DNA of 64,000 bases. Source: Olsenella sp. GTDB taxonomy: Bacteria; Actinomycetota; Coriobacteriia; Coriobacteriales; Atopobiaceae. The DNA lies in NCBI GenBank assembly GCA_022648325.1, contig JALCMG010000009.1, positions 1-64,000 of the forward strand, given 5' to 3'. The position numbers were made by a program, and so were the translations under genes. The notes beneath the pieces are model-generated. The model had not been told where the DNA came from and searched no databases. It worked only from the letters and a program-made list of their open reading frames with translations. Shown here in pieces: positions 24,706 through 34,605 of the stretch (position 1 is the stretch's first letter; every line of letters begins with the position of its first letter).

Positions 24706-25686
24706 ATGAGCACAAGACGCGAGAACAAGAGGGTGACCCAGGCCTTCTACAAGTCGACCTCTCTGGGGGAGAGCGTACTGGCGGCCGAACGCCGCTCCTT
24801 TCTTGCATACCTTGGGCAGGTTCGTGGCCTCTCCGATAACACTGTGAAGGCATACCGTGCAGACTTGGCGTCGTTTGCCTCGTGGGCAGAGCGCTCTCAC
24901 GTTGATCCCTTGCTGGCAACTCACCGAGATTTGCGCGGCTTTCTCGCCGACCTCACCCGTGCTGGCTATTCGGTTAGGACCGTCGACCGTCGTCTTTCGG
25001 CAGTTCGAGACTTCTATGGGTGGATGCTTCGCGAGGGAATCTGCTCCGTGGACCCTGCGGCCGCGCTTGCCACTCCCAAGGGCGCTCGGCGACTTCCCAA
25101 GACCATGTCCGACGAGGAAGTGCAGAGGCTCCTGAGCACCTGCGACACAAGCGATGCAACGGGCCTGAGGGACCGAGCTTTCTTGGAGCTTCTCTATGCG
25201 TCCGGAGCCCGTATATCAGAGGTATCGCGCCTCGATGTGGCCTCCATCGATTTTGCTAGGAGTCAGGCAACGCTCTTTGGAAAGGGCTCGAAGGAGCGGA
25301 TTGTTCCTCTCTACGACGTTGCGCTCGATTGGCTGCGGCGATATTTGGACGAAGCTCGCCATAACCTTGCGGCTGCCGTCAAACGCGGAGATCCCGAGGG
25401 TCCCGAAGGCGCGCTCTTTCTCTCGACGCGGGGGAGGCGCATGAGTGCCGACGCTCTGCGCACCGTCTTCGAGGCACATGTTCGTCAGGCGGGCCTTGAC
25501 TCGACGCTAACGCCCCACACAATGAGGCACACCTATGCGACCGAGCTTGTCTCGGGTGGCGCCGACCTCCGGAGCGTGCAGGAGCTCCTCGGTCACGAAA
25601 GCCTCTCTACGACGCAGGTCTACACGCACCTTTCGGTTGATAGGCTCAAGGACGCCGCACGACGGGCTCACCCGAGGGGATGCTGA
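24706..25686 (+). CDS. Tyrosine recombinase XerC/XerD
   Basis: The 326-residue protein has a SAM-like core-binding domain at about residues 25-112 (YLGQVRGLSDNTVKAYRADL). A catalytic domain follows from about 128. The full catalytic set is present: Arg169 (SGARISE), Lys196, His271 and Arg274 (HTMRHTYAT), His297 (LGHESLS) and Tyr306 (TQVYTHL). Its length and lack of extra domains fit chromosome-dimer resolution at dif rather than phage integration. Position after trmFO suggests XerC, but XerC and XerD cannot be separated by eye. The ATG follows AGGAGCAGACGGC. Confidence 0.93.
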   Translation: MSTRRENKRVTQAFYKSTSLGESVLAAERRSFLAYLGQVRGLSDNTVKAYRADLASFASWAERSHVDPLLATHRDLRGFLADLTRAGYSVRTVDRRLSAVRDFYGWMLREGICSVDPAAALATPKGARRLPKTMSDEEVQRLLSTCDTSDATGLRDRAFLELLYASGARISEVSRLDVASIDFARSQATLFGKGSKERIVPLYDVALDWLRRYLDEARHNLAAAVKRGDPEGPEGALFLSTRGRRMSADALRTVFEAHVRQAGLDSTLTPHTMRHTYATELVSGGADLRSVQELLGHESLSTTQVYTHLSVDRLKDAARRAHPRGC

Positions 25687-25736
25687 CTTGTCGAATCAAG
25701 GTGAAACGGTGAACTGGTGGGGCATGTGACGCCCGC

Positions 25737-25766
25737 TTGCCCTCGCCGCCTTTTGCCTGTTATACT
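25737..25766 (+). promoter_or_regulatory. Promoter of rpsB-tsf
   Basis: TTGCCC at 25737-25742 and TATACT at 25761-25766 are 18 bases apart. A leader of about 155 bases follows before the rpsB ATG, long enough for S2 autoregulation, but no known leader motif could be assigned. Confidence 0.6.
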
Positions 25767-25924
25767 CTTCAATCGCTGCGCAGATGCCCAGCATGTCGCT
25801 ACCAGGCGGCAACATCACACACGCGCGACGACTCGAAGGCCGTGGTGCCCCAGGCTCTAAGCCAGGCCAGGGGTGGTGCTTCGGGGTTGACATCGTGCGG
25901 AGGACCAACCAATGGAGGTCAAAC

Positions 25925-26710
25925 ATGGCTGCTAAGGTTACTATCCAGACCCTTCTTGACGCGGGCTGCCACTACGGTCACCAGACCCGTCGCTGGAACC
26001 CCAAGATGAAGCCCTACATCTTTGGAGAGCGCAACGGCATCTACATCCTCGACCTCAAGCAGACCCTCATCGACGCCGACAAGGCCTACACCTTCCTGCG
26101 CGAGACTGCCGTCAAGGGCGGCAAGGTGCTCTTCGTTGGTACCAAGAAGCAGGCCCAGGAGCCCATCCAGACCCAGGCCGAGCGTGCAAACATGCCTTAC
26201 ATCAACCAGCGTTGGCTCGGCGGCATGCTCACAAACTTCGTGACCATGCGCTCCCGCATCGCCCGCATGGAGGAGCTCGAGGCCATGGTCGAGGACGGCC
26301 GCATGAGCGCGCTGCCCAAGAAGGAGCAGGCTCTGCTCACGAAGGAGCTCGACAAGCTCCAGAAGAACCTCGGCGGCGTCCGTGACATGACCACGCTCCC
26401 GCAGGCTATCTTCGTCGTTGACACCAAGCGCGAGGAGATCGCCGTCCGCGAGGCCAACCGCCTGCACATCCCCGTTGTTGGCCTTCTCGACACCAACTCC
26501 GACCCCGACGTCATCGACTACGGCGTGCCTGCCAACGACGACGCAATCCGCTCCGTCTCGCTCATGTGCGAGCTTGCGGCCGACGCCGTTCTCGCTGGCA
26601 CCGGTGAGACTCAGGTGACCGCTGAGGAGATGCAGACCGGCGAGGCTTCCGCCCCCGTCGCGACCGAGGAGGCAGCCGCTCCTGCCGCCGAGACTCCCGC
26701 GGCTGAGTAG
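25925..26710 (+). CDS. rpsB: 30S ribosomal protein S2
   Basis: The 261-residue protein matches S2 along its length: [71 protein letters not shown] and [14 protein letters not shown]. The last 30 residues form an Ala/Glu/Pro-rich tail ([14 protein letters not shown]), an extension seen in some Actinobacteria. The ATG follows TGGAGGTCAAAC; an upstream in-frame start at 25784 would be too long. It forms the usual pair with tsf. Confidence 0.98.
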   Translation: MAAKVTIQTLLDAGCHYGHQTRRWNPKMKPYIFGERNGIYILDLKQTLIDADKAYTFLRETAVKGGKVLFVGTKKQAQEPIQTQAERANMPYINQRWLGGMLTNFVTMRSRIARMEELEAMVEDGRMSALPKKEQALLTKELDKLQKNLGGVRDMTTLPQAIFVVDTKREEIAVREANRLHIPVVGLLDTNSDPDVIDYGVPANDDAIRSVSLMCELAADAVLAGTGETQVTAEEMQTGEASAPVATEEAAAPAAETPAAE

Positions 26711-26756
26711 CACCCCGTTCCTGAGCCACACCCATTCAATCCCTTAGGAGGTTCAC

Positions 26757-27626
26757 ATGGCGCAGATTACTGCCGCCCTCGTTAAGCAGCTCCGCGAGAT
26801 GACCGACTCCCCGATGATGGAGTGCAAGAAGGCCCTCGTTGAGGCCGACGGCGACCTTGACAAGGCCGTCGACGTCCTCCGCAAGATGGGCCTCGCCAAG
26901 GCCGTCAAGCGTGCTGGGCGCGAGACCAACGAGGGCACCATCGCCATCTACGTCTCCGACGACGCCAAGGCTGCTGGCATGGTCGAGCTCACCTGCGAAA
27001 CCGACTTCGTTGGCGCCAACGGCAAGTTCAAGGACTTTGCGCACGCCGTTGCCGAGGTCGTCGCTAAGAGCGATCCTGCCGACGTGGACGCCCTCAAGGC
27101 CTGCCCCATGGGCCAGGGCACCGTTGAGTCCGAGCTCACCGAGATGATTCACGTCATCGGCGAGAACATGAAGATCAACCGCTTCGCCCGCCTCGCCGCT
27201 GAGAACGGCGCAATCGGCTGCTACATCCACCACGACGGCAAGCATGCCGACATGGTGAGCTTCTCCTTCTCCAAGCCCGAGACCGCCACTGCCGACGAGT
27301 TCAAGACCTTCGCGCATGACGTTGCCATGCAGGTCGTCGCCAGCAACCCCGTCTCCGCCGTGCGCGAGGATGTCCCCCAGGACGTCATCGACCACGAGAT
27401 GGGAATCTATAAGGCCCAGGCTGCGGAGTCTGGCAAGCCTGAGGCAATCCAGGAGAAGATTGCTCTCGGCAAGCTTGAGAAGTTCTACAAGGAGAACGTT
27501 CTTACCGAGCAGGTCTTTGTGAAGGACTCCAACGAGACCATTTCCTCCCTTGCCAAGAAAGTTTCCAAGTCCCTCGGCGATGACATCAAGGTTGTCACCT
27601 TTGTGCGCTACAACTTCGGCGAGTAG
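26757..27626 (+). CDS. tsf: Translation elongation factor Ts
   Basis: The 289-residue protein recharges EF-Tu with GTP. It has the N-terminal UBA-like domain (TAALVKQLREMTDSPMMECK) followed by the core motif TCETDFVGANGKFKDFAH. Two-lobed core sequences follow, ending in KVVTFVRYNFGE. The ATG follows TTAGGAGGTTCAC, a strong ribosome site. It is co-transcribed with rpsB and closed by a hairpin terminator, so pyrH downstream has a separate start. Confidence 0.98.
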   Translation: MAQITAALVKQLREMTDSPMMECKKALVEADGDLDKAVDVLRKMGLAKAVKRAGRETNEGTIAIYVSDDAKAAGMVELTCETDFVGANGKFKDFAHAVAEVVAKSDPADVDALKACPMGQGTVESELTEMIHVIGENMKINRFARLAAENGAIGCYIHHDGKHADMVSFSFSKPETATADEFKTFAHDVAMQVVASNPVSAVREDVPQDVIDHEMGIYKAQAAESGKPEAIQEKIALGKLEKFYKENVLTEQVFVKDSNETISSLAKKVSKSLGDDIKVVTFVRYNFGE

Positions 27627-27660
27627 CCATAGGCTATTCCTCTAGAAAGAAGTGCGTGTG

Positions 27661-27698
27661 TTGCCCCGGCTGGCTTTCCGCCAGTCGGGGCATTTCTT
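27661..27698 (+). terminator. Terminator after tsf
   Basis: GCCCCGGCTGGC at 27663-27674 pairs with GCCAGTCGGGGC at 27680-27691 (one wobble), with a 5-base loop, followed by ATTTCTTG. Confidence 0.8.
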
Positions 27699-27855
27699 GC
27701 CGCACGAACTGATGTGGCCTTACGCGTGTCCTCCATATGCAGAGACCCTACACTCGCCGAGGATGCGCCTGAGCCTGCCCTGCGCTCTGATAAAATCGAC
27801 AGGGTTCCGGCTGGAATGCGTGGCTGCCGGAATATCCCGACGAATGGAGGATGGC

Positions 27856-28584
27856 TTGTCGACCTACAAGTACCAGCGCGTTCTTCTGAAGCTTTCTGGC
27901 GAAGCCCTCATGGGTGACCAAGCCTTTGGCATCGACCCCAAGGTGCCGCAGAGACTTGCGGAGGAAATCAAACCTGTGTGGGAGGATGGCGTTCAGGTTG
28001 CTGTCGTCGTGGGTGGTGGCAACATCTTCCGCGGCATCCAGGGTGCGGCTGCCGGCATGGATCGCGCGCAGGGCGACAACATGGGCATGCTCGCAACAGT
28101 CATCAACGCTCTCTCGTTGCAGGATTGCTTTGAGCGCAACGGGATGGACTGCCGCGTCATGAGCGCTATCGAGATGCACCAGGTCTGCGAGACCTACATC
28201 CGTCGTCGTGCCATCAGGCATCTGGAAAAGGGCCGCATTGTGATCTTTGCCGCTGGAACCGGCAATCCCTACTTCACCACCGACACGGCTGCCGCCCTGC
28301 GCGCCTGCGAGATTGGTGCCGAGGTCCTCATGAAGGCCACCAAGGTGGATGGCATCTACGATGCGGACCCCGTCACCCATCCCAATGCCACCAAGTTCGA
28401 TACCATTACCTATAAGGATGTCCTTGCTCGCGACCTCAAGGTCATGGACGCAACCGCCACCGCGCTCTGCCACGACAACAAGATGCCCATCATGGTCTTT
28501 GACATGGGCCAGGATGGCGTCTTCATGAGCGCACTCGCGGGCAAGAACGTTGGCACCACCGTCATTGAGGAGGAGCAAGCATGA
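27856..28584 (+). CDS. pyrH: Uridylate kinase
   Basis: The 242-residue hexameric UMP kinase makes UDP from UMP and ATP. It has [45 protein letters not shown] with [14 protein letters not shown], and [17 protein letters not shown] at 27856 lies five bases after GGAGG and is preferred. The in-frame ATG at 27844 has no ribosome site because the GGAGG falls inside its own first codons. The gene starts the run pyrH-frr-uppS-cdsA-dxr-rseP-ispG and overlaps frr by four bases. Confidence 0.96.
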   Translation: MSTYKYQRVLLKLSGEALMGDQAFGIDPKVPQRLAEEIKPVWEDGVQVAVVVGGGNIFRGIQGAAAGMDRAQGDNMGMLATVINALSLQDCFERNGMDCRVMSAIEMHQVCETYIRRRAIRHLEKGRIVIFAAGTGNPYFTTDTAAALRACEIGAEVLMKATKVDGIYDADPVTHPNATKFDTITYKDVLARDLKVMDATATALCHDNKMPIMVFDMGQDGVFMSALAGKNVGTTVIEEEQA

Positions 28585-29126
28585 GCCACTACACCGATAA
28601 GGCAAAGAAGCACATGGACAAGTGCCTGGAGGCCCTTCAGGCAAACTTCTCCCGCGTCCGCACCGGCCGCGCCAACCCCCACATCCTCGACCCCATCAAG
28701 GTTGACTACTACGGTCAGCCTACTCCCATCACGCAGCTCGCTGGCGTGAAGGTGCCCGAGGCTTCGATGATGGTCATCGAACCGTGGGACAAGAGTGCCC
28801 TCAAGAGCATCGAGAAGGCCATCGAGGCCTCCGACCTTGGCATTACTCCCTCCAATGACGGAGTGACCATTCGGCTTCCCTTCCCCAAGCCCACCGAGGA
28901 GCGTCGTCACGAGCTTGCCCGCGAGTGCAAGGACATCGCCGAGGAGGCGCGTATCTCCATACGCAACGTTCGTCGCGACGCCAACAACAAGCTCGATCGC
29001 GACGAGGAGCTCTCCGAGGACGAGGTCTCTCGGGAGAAGAAGGCAGTCCAGAAGCTCACTGACGACTACGTCAAGCGCGTTGACGCCATGCTCAAGGAGA
29101 AGACCGCAGAGGTCATGGAGATCTAG
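28581..29126 (+). CDS. frr: Ribosome recycling factor
   Basis: The 181-residue protein releases ribosomes after termination together with EF-G. It has the coiled-coil domain with [38 protein letters not shown] and the closing region [17 protein letters not shown] followed by SEDEVSR. The start codon overlaps the pyrH stop in ATGA, and uppS begins directly after its stop. The pairing of pyrH with frr is conserved in most bacteria. Confidence 0.97.
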   Translation: MSHYTDKAKKHMDKCLEALQANFSRVRTGRANPHILDPIKVDYYGQPTPITQLAGVKVPEASMMVIEPWDKSALKSIEKAIEASDLGITPSNDGVTIRLPFPKPTEERRHELARECKDIAEEARISIRNVRRDANNKLDRDEELSEDEVSREKKAVQKLTDDYVKRVDAMLKEKTAEVMEI

Positions 29127-29912
29127 GTGCAGATAGACGAGAAGAAGCTCGGGGAGTACTACGCCAATCCCCCCGAGGACATATGTCTTGCCGATGTTGA
29201 CCCAGAGCGTATTCCTCGTCACGTTTCCATCATCATGGACGGAAATGGTCGCTGGGCACAGGCCCGAGGCCTCGGTCGCCCAGAGGGACATGTGGCCGGT
29301 GTCGACTCATTGCGCGAGGCCGTCACCACGAGCGTGCGGCTTGGTCTCGACGTACTGTCGGTCTATGCGTTCTCAACTGAGAACTGGCGCCGGCCTCAGC
29401 ATGAGGTCGACCTTCTCATGCACCTCTTTGCAACAACGCTTCTCAACGAACTCCCGCTCTTTCATCAAGAGAACGTTCGGCTCCGCTTCTTTGGCGACAT
29501 TGATGCCTTGCCTCAGGAGACGGCCGACGTCTTTCGCGAGGGGCTTGCCCAGACTGCAGACCATACCGGGATGACCTTCGCCCTTGCAGTCAACTATGGT
29601 TCTCGTGCCGAGATTGCTCGCGCCGCCCGAGACCTTGCCAACGAGGTGGCGGCGGGCACCTTGCGCCCTGATGACATCGATGAGGACGCAATCGCTTCCC
29701 GCCTGTACACCGAGGGCCTGCCAGATCCCGAGCTCCTCATCCGCACGTCTGGCGAGATGCGCCTCTCCAACTACCTTCTCTGGCAGCTTGCGTACACCGA
29801 GTTCTACGTGACCCCCACCCTGTGGCCCGACTTTTCTCGCTGGGACTTCCTGCGAGCGGTCAAGGCGTTCCAGGGTCGTCACCGTCGATTTGGGGGTGTC
29901 ACCGAGCGTTGA
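29127..29912 (+). CDS. uppS: Undecaprenyl diphosphate synthase (cis-prenyltransferase)
   Basis: The 261-residue enzyme extends farnesyl diphosphate with isopentenyl units to make the carrier lipid for cell-wall synthesis. Motifs are VSIIMDGNGRWAQARGL with catalytic Asp38, LSVYAFSTENWRRP, and LLIRTSGEMRLSNYLLWQ followed by TEFYVTPTLWPDF. The start is a GTG immediately after the frr stop, giving a 30-residue N-terminal lead before the core. Its stop overlaps the TTG of cdsA. Confidence 0.96.
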   Translation: MQIDEKKLGEYYANPPEDICLADVDPERIPRHVSIIMDGNGRWAQARGLGRPEGHVAGVDSLREAVTTSVRLGLDVLSVYAFSTENWRRPQHEVDLLMHLFATTLLNELPLFHQENVRLRFFGDIDALPQETADVFREGLAQTADHTGMTFALAVNYGSRAEIARAARDLANEVAAGTLRPDDIDEDAIASRLYTEGLPDPELLIRTSGEMRLSNYLLWQLAYTEFYVTPTLWPDFSRWDFLRAVKAFQGRHRRFGGVTER

Positions 29913-30862
29913 GCGATAAAGGCCCCGAGAGCCAGCATGGCAAGCGCGAAAGCGTAGGCATAGACCGTCACATAGACAAGCTTGAGAACAGGCGCAAAGC
30001 GAAGGAGGCGCAGCGAACTGCTGGAGTTCTTGCTGGGCAGCGTGCCCGTGGGTGGACCGAGCGGCTCCTCACGCGCACCACTTCGGGCGCCATCTATGCC
30101 ATAGTCGTTCTTGTCTGCCTCTACCTGGGCCCGATTGCCACGACGCTCATGATCAGCGCCATGGGGTGGCTGTGCTGCTCCGAGTTCTTCCGCATTGCCC
30201 GCATGGGCGGTCGCATGCCTAACGAGGGCGTCGGCCTTGCGGCGGCGGTGCTGTTCCCAATCGCCGCCTACGGGTATGGACTCAGGGGCCTTGTCATAAT
30301 CCTGTTCCTGCTTCTTGCCGCCTGCGCGGCTTGGTATGTCTTCACCCCACGCGCCAATGTGGGGGATGTAGCCATTACGGTCTTCGGGCCGCTCTACACA
30401 TCGCTCACATTCTCGAGCCTGGTTCTTGTCCGCGTTGTCGACAGGGGCCTTGTTGGCGCCACGCTCACGTTTGGGGTCATGCTCTCCGTGTGGGCAAACG
30501 ATGCCATGGCATATGCCGTGGGCTCCAAGATTGGCGTCCACAAGCTTGCGCCGCGAATCTCGCCACACAAGAGCTGGGAGGGCTTCTACGGCGGCATCGT
30601 TGCGTCCGTAGTCATTTGGGCCGCGATGGCCGTCCTGGGAGTTGCTGGCCTTGAGATGCCGCTCGCCCTGCTTGGGGGACTTCTCGTTGGCATCGCGGGC
30701 GTCGTCGGAGACCTCTTCGAGTCTCGTCTCAAGAGGGGTGTGGGGGTCAAGGACTCCGGCAATCTGATGCCCGGACACGGCGGGCTTCTCGACAGATCTG
30801 ACTCCATGCTCTTTGGCAGCATGGCGGCTTACTTCGTACTGTTCTTTGGGGGAATCATATGA
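29909..30862 (+). CDS. cdsA: Phosphatidate cytidylyltransferase
   Basis: The 317-residue membrane protein makes CDP-diacylglycerol from phosphatidate and CTP. About 60 polar residues precede a series of membrane helices from AIYAIVVLVCLYLGP onward. The CdsA signature is present as FESRLKRGVGVKDSGNLMPG followed by HGGLLDRSDS. The TTG start at 29909 overlaps the uppS TGA in TTGA; an upstream start within uppS would add an unrelated segment. The N-terminal cytosolic extension is longer than in most CdsA proteins. Confidence 0.94.
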   Translation: MSDKGPESQHGKRESVGIDRHIDKLENRRKAKEAQRTAGVLAGQRARGWTERLLTRTTSGAIYAIVVLVCLYLGPIATTLMISAMGWLCCSEFFRIARMGGRMPNEGVGLAAAVLFPIAAYGYGLRGLVIILFLLLAACAAWYVFTPRANVGDVAITVFGPLYTSLTFSSLVLVRVVDRGLVGATLTFGVMLSVWANDAMAYAVGSKIGVHKLAPRISPHKSWEGFYGGIVASVVIWAAMAVLGVAGLEMPLALLGGLLVGIAGVVGDLFESRLKRGVGVKDSGNLMPGHGGLLDRSDSMLFGSMAAYFVLFFGGII

Positions 30863-32058
30863 GTTTGTTCGAGCGTCCCGGAGCACGCTCCCCGCGCCCG
30901 CACGTTCTTCGGGTTGCCGTGTTGGGGTGCTCTGGCTCCATAGGCATGCAGACGCTTGATGTATGCCGTCAACATGTCGGGCGTCTCAAAGTGGTTGCTC
31001 TCTCCGTCAACTCGTCCTGCGAGCGGCTTGTTGAGGCCGCGCGGGAGTTTGGTGCCACCCACCTTGCCGTGGCTGACGCCTCCCGCAAGGATGACGTGGC
31101 GCTTGAGGAGCTCCCGCGTGGCTGCGACTTGAACTTTGGGCCCGACGCGGTCATGGCACTCGCGGAGCTCCCAGACGTCGACTGCGTGATGAACGCCGTG
31201 GTTGGGGAAGCGGGCATGGCGGCAGGCTACGCTGCGCTCAAGGCGGATAAGATTCTTGCCTACGCAAACAAGGAGTCAATCGTTGTTGCCGGTGACCTTC
31301 TCATGCCGCTTGCCAAGCCTGGGAAGCTCATTCCCGTGGACTCCGAGCACAGTGCCATCTACCAGTGTCTTGTTGGCGAGAGGGACTCCGACCTTGCCCG
31401 TATCTGGCTCACGTGCTCGGGCGGCCCGTTCTATGGGATGACGCGAGACGAGCTTTCCCGCGTGACCGTTGCCGACGCCCTTGCGCATCCCACCTGGACA
31501 ATGGGTCAAAAGATTACCATCGACTGCGCCACGCTCACCAACAAGGGCCTGGAGGTCATCGAAGCCCACCACCTCTTTGGCGTCGACATCGATGACATCC
31601 GGGTGCTCGTGCAACGTCAAAGCCGCATCCACTCGATGGTCGAGTTTGCCGACGGCTCCGTGAAAGCCCAGCTTGGTCCCTCCGACATGCGCATTCCCAT
31701 CCAGTATGCGCTCAGCTATCCGGAGCGCTGGACTGCGCCGACCGTTCCGGTTGACTGGTGTCACGAGGCCCCTGTGACCTTTGGCGAGGCAGACGAGAAG
31801 ACCTTTGGGTGCCTGGCCCTCATGAAAGAGGCAGGACGCATCGCTGGTACCATGCCGTGTGCCGCCAACGCCGCCAACGAGGTCGCCAACGCAGCCTTCA
31901 GGGCAGGGGAGTGCGGCTTTCTCGACATCGAACGCGTTATCTCCGCCGTCATGGTCGCGACAAATGCGGCGCCCGTCGACAATCTGGCGCAGCTTTCTGA
32001 GGTTGACGCCAGGTCGCGTCAGCTCGCGCGCTCCTTCATCCGGGAGATCTGCGCATGA
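30859..32058 (+). CDS. dxr: 1-deoxy-D-xylulose 5-phosphate reductoisomerase
   Basis: The 399-residue enzyme carries out the first committed step of the MEP isoprenoid pathway with NADPH. It has VAVLGCSGSIGMQTLDV for the nucleotide, AYANKESIVVAGDLL, PVDSEHSAIYQCL for the metal and substrate, WTMGQKITIDCATLTNKGLE and a PCAANAANEVA region. It overlaps cdsA by ATGA and rseP likewise, so translation of the three is coupled. Together with ispG here and ispH at 49.3 kb it shows that this organism uses the MEP route. Confidence 0.97.
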   Translation: MSLFERPGARSPRPHVLRVAVLGCSGSIGMQTLDVCRQHVGRLKVVALSVNSSCERLVEAAREFGATHLAVADASRKDDVALEELPRGCDLNFGPDAVMALAELPDVDCVMNAVVGEAGMAAGYAALKADKILAYANKESIVVAGDLLMPLAKPGKLIPVDSEHSAIYQCLVGERDSDLARIWLTCSGGPFYGMTRDELSRVTVADALAHPTWTMGQKITIDCATLTNKGLEVIEAHHLFGVDIDDIRVLVQRQSRIHSMVEFADGSVKAQLGPSDMRIPIQYALSYPERWTAPTVPVDWCHEAPVTFGEADEKTFGCLALMKEAGRIAGTMPCAANAANEVANAAFRAGECGFLDIERVISAVMVATNAAPVDNLAQLSEVDARSRQLARSFIREICA

Positions 32059-33434
32059 CCGGGGTTGTCTCCGCAATTTTCTGGGGTGTGGTTGTCCTCT
32101 CGCTTCTCGTCTTTGTGCATGAGGGGGGCCACTACCTTGCGGCACGTGCCTGCGGCGTTCGGGTGACCGAGTTCTTCCTTGGCATGCCATGCCGCATCAA
32201 GGCTTCGGTCAAGAGCAAGAGCCATGGAACCGAGATTGGCGTCACGCCCATCCTCCTTGGCGGCTACACCCGCATCTGCGGTATGGAGAACACCCAGGAC
32301 GAGCTGCTCGCTGCCGCCCTCATGTCAGTCCAGAGCGCGGGGCGGATTGCCGTATCCGACCTTGCCGCAGAGATTGGCTGCGACGTCGACCGTGCCTACG
32401 GGCTTCTCGCCACGCTCTCGGACTGGGCGGCGGTGAAGCCTTACTATGACCCCTCACTTGGCGAGCACGAGGGGCAACGGGACTGGCCGGCAAGCTTCGA
32501 GACCCTCCGCCGAGACGGCAACCTCCTCACCGAGTACGACCGAGGACACGACTTCTCGCAAGAGGGCACCACCGGGTATGGTGAGCCACGCGACCCTGGC
32601 ATGGGAGCCGGGGAGTTTCTCGACCGCGAGCGCTCTCACACCTATCTTGGCTGTGGCTTCTGGCGACGCTGCGCGATGCTCCTTGCCGGTCCCTTTGTAA
32701 ACCTCCTTGTGGCCCTTGTGGTTGTCACGGGCTCCTTCATGGTCATGGGGGTTCAGGTCGCCTCGAGCGACCCCGTTGTTGGAAGCGTCGCGGCTGGCTC
32801 ATTCGCAGAAGCGGCCGGGCTCGAGCCCGGCGATCGCATCACGGCGGTCGACGGTAGCGCCGTCACATCCTATGACGAGCTTGCCTCCGCCATGAAGCCG
32901 TACCTCTCTTCGGGAACGGACTTCACCCTTGACTACGAGCGCGGTGGGGAGACATACGAGACAACCGTCGACCTGGTGGACGGCCAGAGCGCGGAGTACC
33001 TTGGCATCACCAACCAGGTGGTTACGTACTATCCCTCGCTCGGGCAGGCGCTGCGCGGCTCTATTGCCTATGGTAGTCTGGTGGCGGAGTATGCCATAAA
33101 GTTGATCGTCCCCAGCCATACCATGGAGGTCCTGGACCAATCCAGCTCGGTGGTGGGCATATCGGTCATGGCCTCGGAGGCCGCTTCCGCCGGCGTGCCG
33201 ACGCTCGCGTTCTTCATCGGGGCTATCTCGATGTCCCTTGGCTTCATGAACCTCCTTCCAATCCCCCCGCTCGATGGCGGGAAGATTCTCATCGAGATTG
33301 TCCAGGCGATTTCGAGGCGGCAGGTCTCTGCTCGTGCCCAGACCATCGTGAGCTACGTGGGTCTGGCGTTCTTCCTGTTTGTCTTCGTCATGGCGATGAG
33401 AAACGACATCGTCACCTTTGTGATTGGCGGCTGA
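32055..33434 (+). CDS. rseP: RseP/S2P-type intramembrane metalloprotease with inserted domain
   Basis: The 459-residue site-2 protease has the zinc motif HEGGH at 22-26 in the first helix and GGYTRICGM at 69-77. A membrane helix begins at FWRRCAMLLAGPFVNLLVAL (202-221), a PDZ domain spans about 240-320, and NLLPIPPLDGGKI is the second metal site. Between residues 78 and 196 lies a polar segment much longer than the usual loop. Part of it (GRIAVSDLAAEIGCDVDRAY) looks like a winged-helix or helix-turn-helix unit. RseP enzymes cleave anti-sigma factors or signal peptides in the membrane. Overlap with dxr and closeness to ispG fit the conserved cluster. Confidence 0.92.
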   Translation: MTGVVSAIFWGVVVLSLLVFVHEGGHYLAARACGVRVTEFFLGMPCRIKASVKSKSHGTEIGVTPILLGGYTRICGMENTQDELLAAALMSVQSAGRIAVSDLAAEIGCDVDRAYGLLATLSDWAAVKPYYDPSLGEHEGQRDWPASFETLRRDGNLLTEYDRGHDFSQEGTTGYGEPRDPGMGAGEFLDRERSHTYLGCGFWRRCAMLLAGPFVNLLVALVVVTGSFMVMGVQVASSDPVVGSVAAGSFAEAAGLEPGDRITAVDGSAVTSYDELASAMKPYLSSGTDFTLDYERGGETYETTVDLVDGQSAEYLGITNQVVTYYPSLGQALRGSIAYGSLVAEYAIKLIVPSHTMEVLDQSSSVVGISVMASEAASAGVPTLAFFIGAISMSLGFMNLLPIPPLDGGKILIEIVQAISRRQVSARAQTIVSYVGLAFFLFVFVMAMRNDIVTFVIGG

Positions 33435-33435
33435 C

Positions 33436-34530
33436 ATGCAATCAGATATCCAGAAGGTCCCGCGCGAACTAACCAGACGCGTCATGGTGGGAAACGTCCC
33501 GGTTGGAGGTGGCGCCCCGGTCTCCGTGCAGTCGATGTGCACCACCAAGACTTCGGATGCGGCCTCAACGCTTGCCCAGATTGACCGACTTGCAAAGGCG
33601 GGGTGCGAGATCATCCGCGTGGCGGTTCCCAACGCCGAGTCGCTCGATGGGTTCGAGTGCATCTGCGCCGAGTCTCCGCTGCCTGTTGTTGCTGACATCC
33701 ACTTTGACTACCGCCTTGCCCTTGGCGCTGCGGCACGCGGCGCGGCAGCACTTCGCGTGAACCCTGGGAACATTGGCTCATGGGAGCGAGCCGACGCCGT
33801 CATAGACGCATGCGGCGAGGCGGGCATCCCCATCCGCATTGGCGTGAACGCCGGCTCGCTCGACGAGAAGGTGGCCGCCCGCCGGGACCTCTCGCTACCG
33901 GAGAAGCTCGTTGCCTCTGCCGAGGGCTTCGTCGAGCACTTCCGCGACCGCGGGTTTCTCGACGTGGTTCTCTCCGCGAAGGCCCACAGCGTCCCCACGA
34001 CGCTTGCCACGTACCGCGCGCTCTCCAAGGCCCTGCCCGAGGTGCCGCTCCACGTTGGCGTCACCGAGGCGGGGACGCTCCGGCAGGGCACGGTCAAGAA
34101 CGCTGCAGGCGTGGGGATCCTTCTCGAGGAGGGCATCGGCGACACGATGCGCCTCTCGCTTACGGCAGACCCGGTGGAGGAGGTGGGCGTTGCCTGGGAG
34201 CTCCTCTCGGCGCTTGGGATGCGCCGGCGCTCTCCCGAGCTCGTGAGCTGCCCCACCTGCGGCAGATGCCAGGTTGACATGATCCCAATTGCCGAGGAGG
34301 TTGGCAGGCGCCTTGCCGGCGTGAATGCCCCCATCTCGGTTGCCGTCATGGGGTGCGTGGTGAATGGTCCCGGCGAGGCCTCGGACGCAGACCTTGGCGT
34401 GGCCTGCGGGCGTGGCCATGCCATGCTCTTCGAAGGCGGCAAGCCCCTGCGCATGGTGCCTGCCGACAGGATCGTCGACGAGCTCATGGCCGAGATCGAC
34501 CGCCGTTTCCCCGGTACACGCGAGGCTTGA
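33436..34530 (+). CDS. ispG: 4-hydroxy-3-methylbut-2-enyl diphosphate synthase (IspG)
   Basis: The 364-residue MEP-pathway enzyme reduces MEcPP using a 4Fe-4S cluster. The TIM-barrel part has VSVQSMCTTKTSDAASTLAQ, VVADIHFDYRLAL and LRVNPGNIG. The cluster ligands are Cys272 and Cys275 (CPTCGRC), Cys307 (MGCVVNGPGE) and Glu314. The ATG at 33436 lies one base after the rseP TGA and gives the normal N-terminus. It ends the coupled dxr-rseP-ispG set, and proS follows after 75 bases. Confidence 0.97.
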   Translation: MQSDIQKVPRELTRRVMVGNVPVGGGAPVSVQSMCTTKTSDAASTLAQIDRLAKAGCEIIRVAVPNAESLDGFECICAESPLPVVADIHFDYRLALGAAARGAAALRVNPGNIGSWERADAVIDACGEAGIPIRIGVNAGSLDEKVAARRDLSLPEKLVASAEGFVEHFRDRGFLDVVLSAKAHSVPTTLATYRALSKALPEVPLHVGVTEAGTLRQGTVKNAAGVGILLEEGIGDTMRLSLTADPVEEVGVAWELLSALGMRRRSPELVSCPTCGRCQVDMIPIAEEVGRRLAGVNAPISVAVMGCVVNGPGEASDADLGVACGRGHAMLFEGGKPLRMVPADRIVDELMAEIDRRFPGTREA

Positions 34531-34605
34531 TAGACCGTAGAATTGCATGGCGCCGCTTCTGGCGCATGATGCCCGGCCAGTTTGCCGGGGGAGAGGACAC
34601 ACACC

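Noticed and set aside
24706..25686. Tyrosine recombinase as a phage or island integrase
   Set aside because: Length, domain layout and the dprA-trmFO context fit a housekeeping XerC/XerD; no attachment repeats or phage genes are present.
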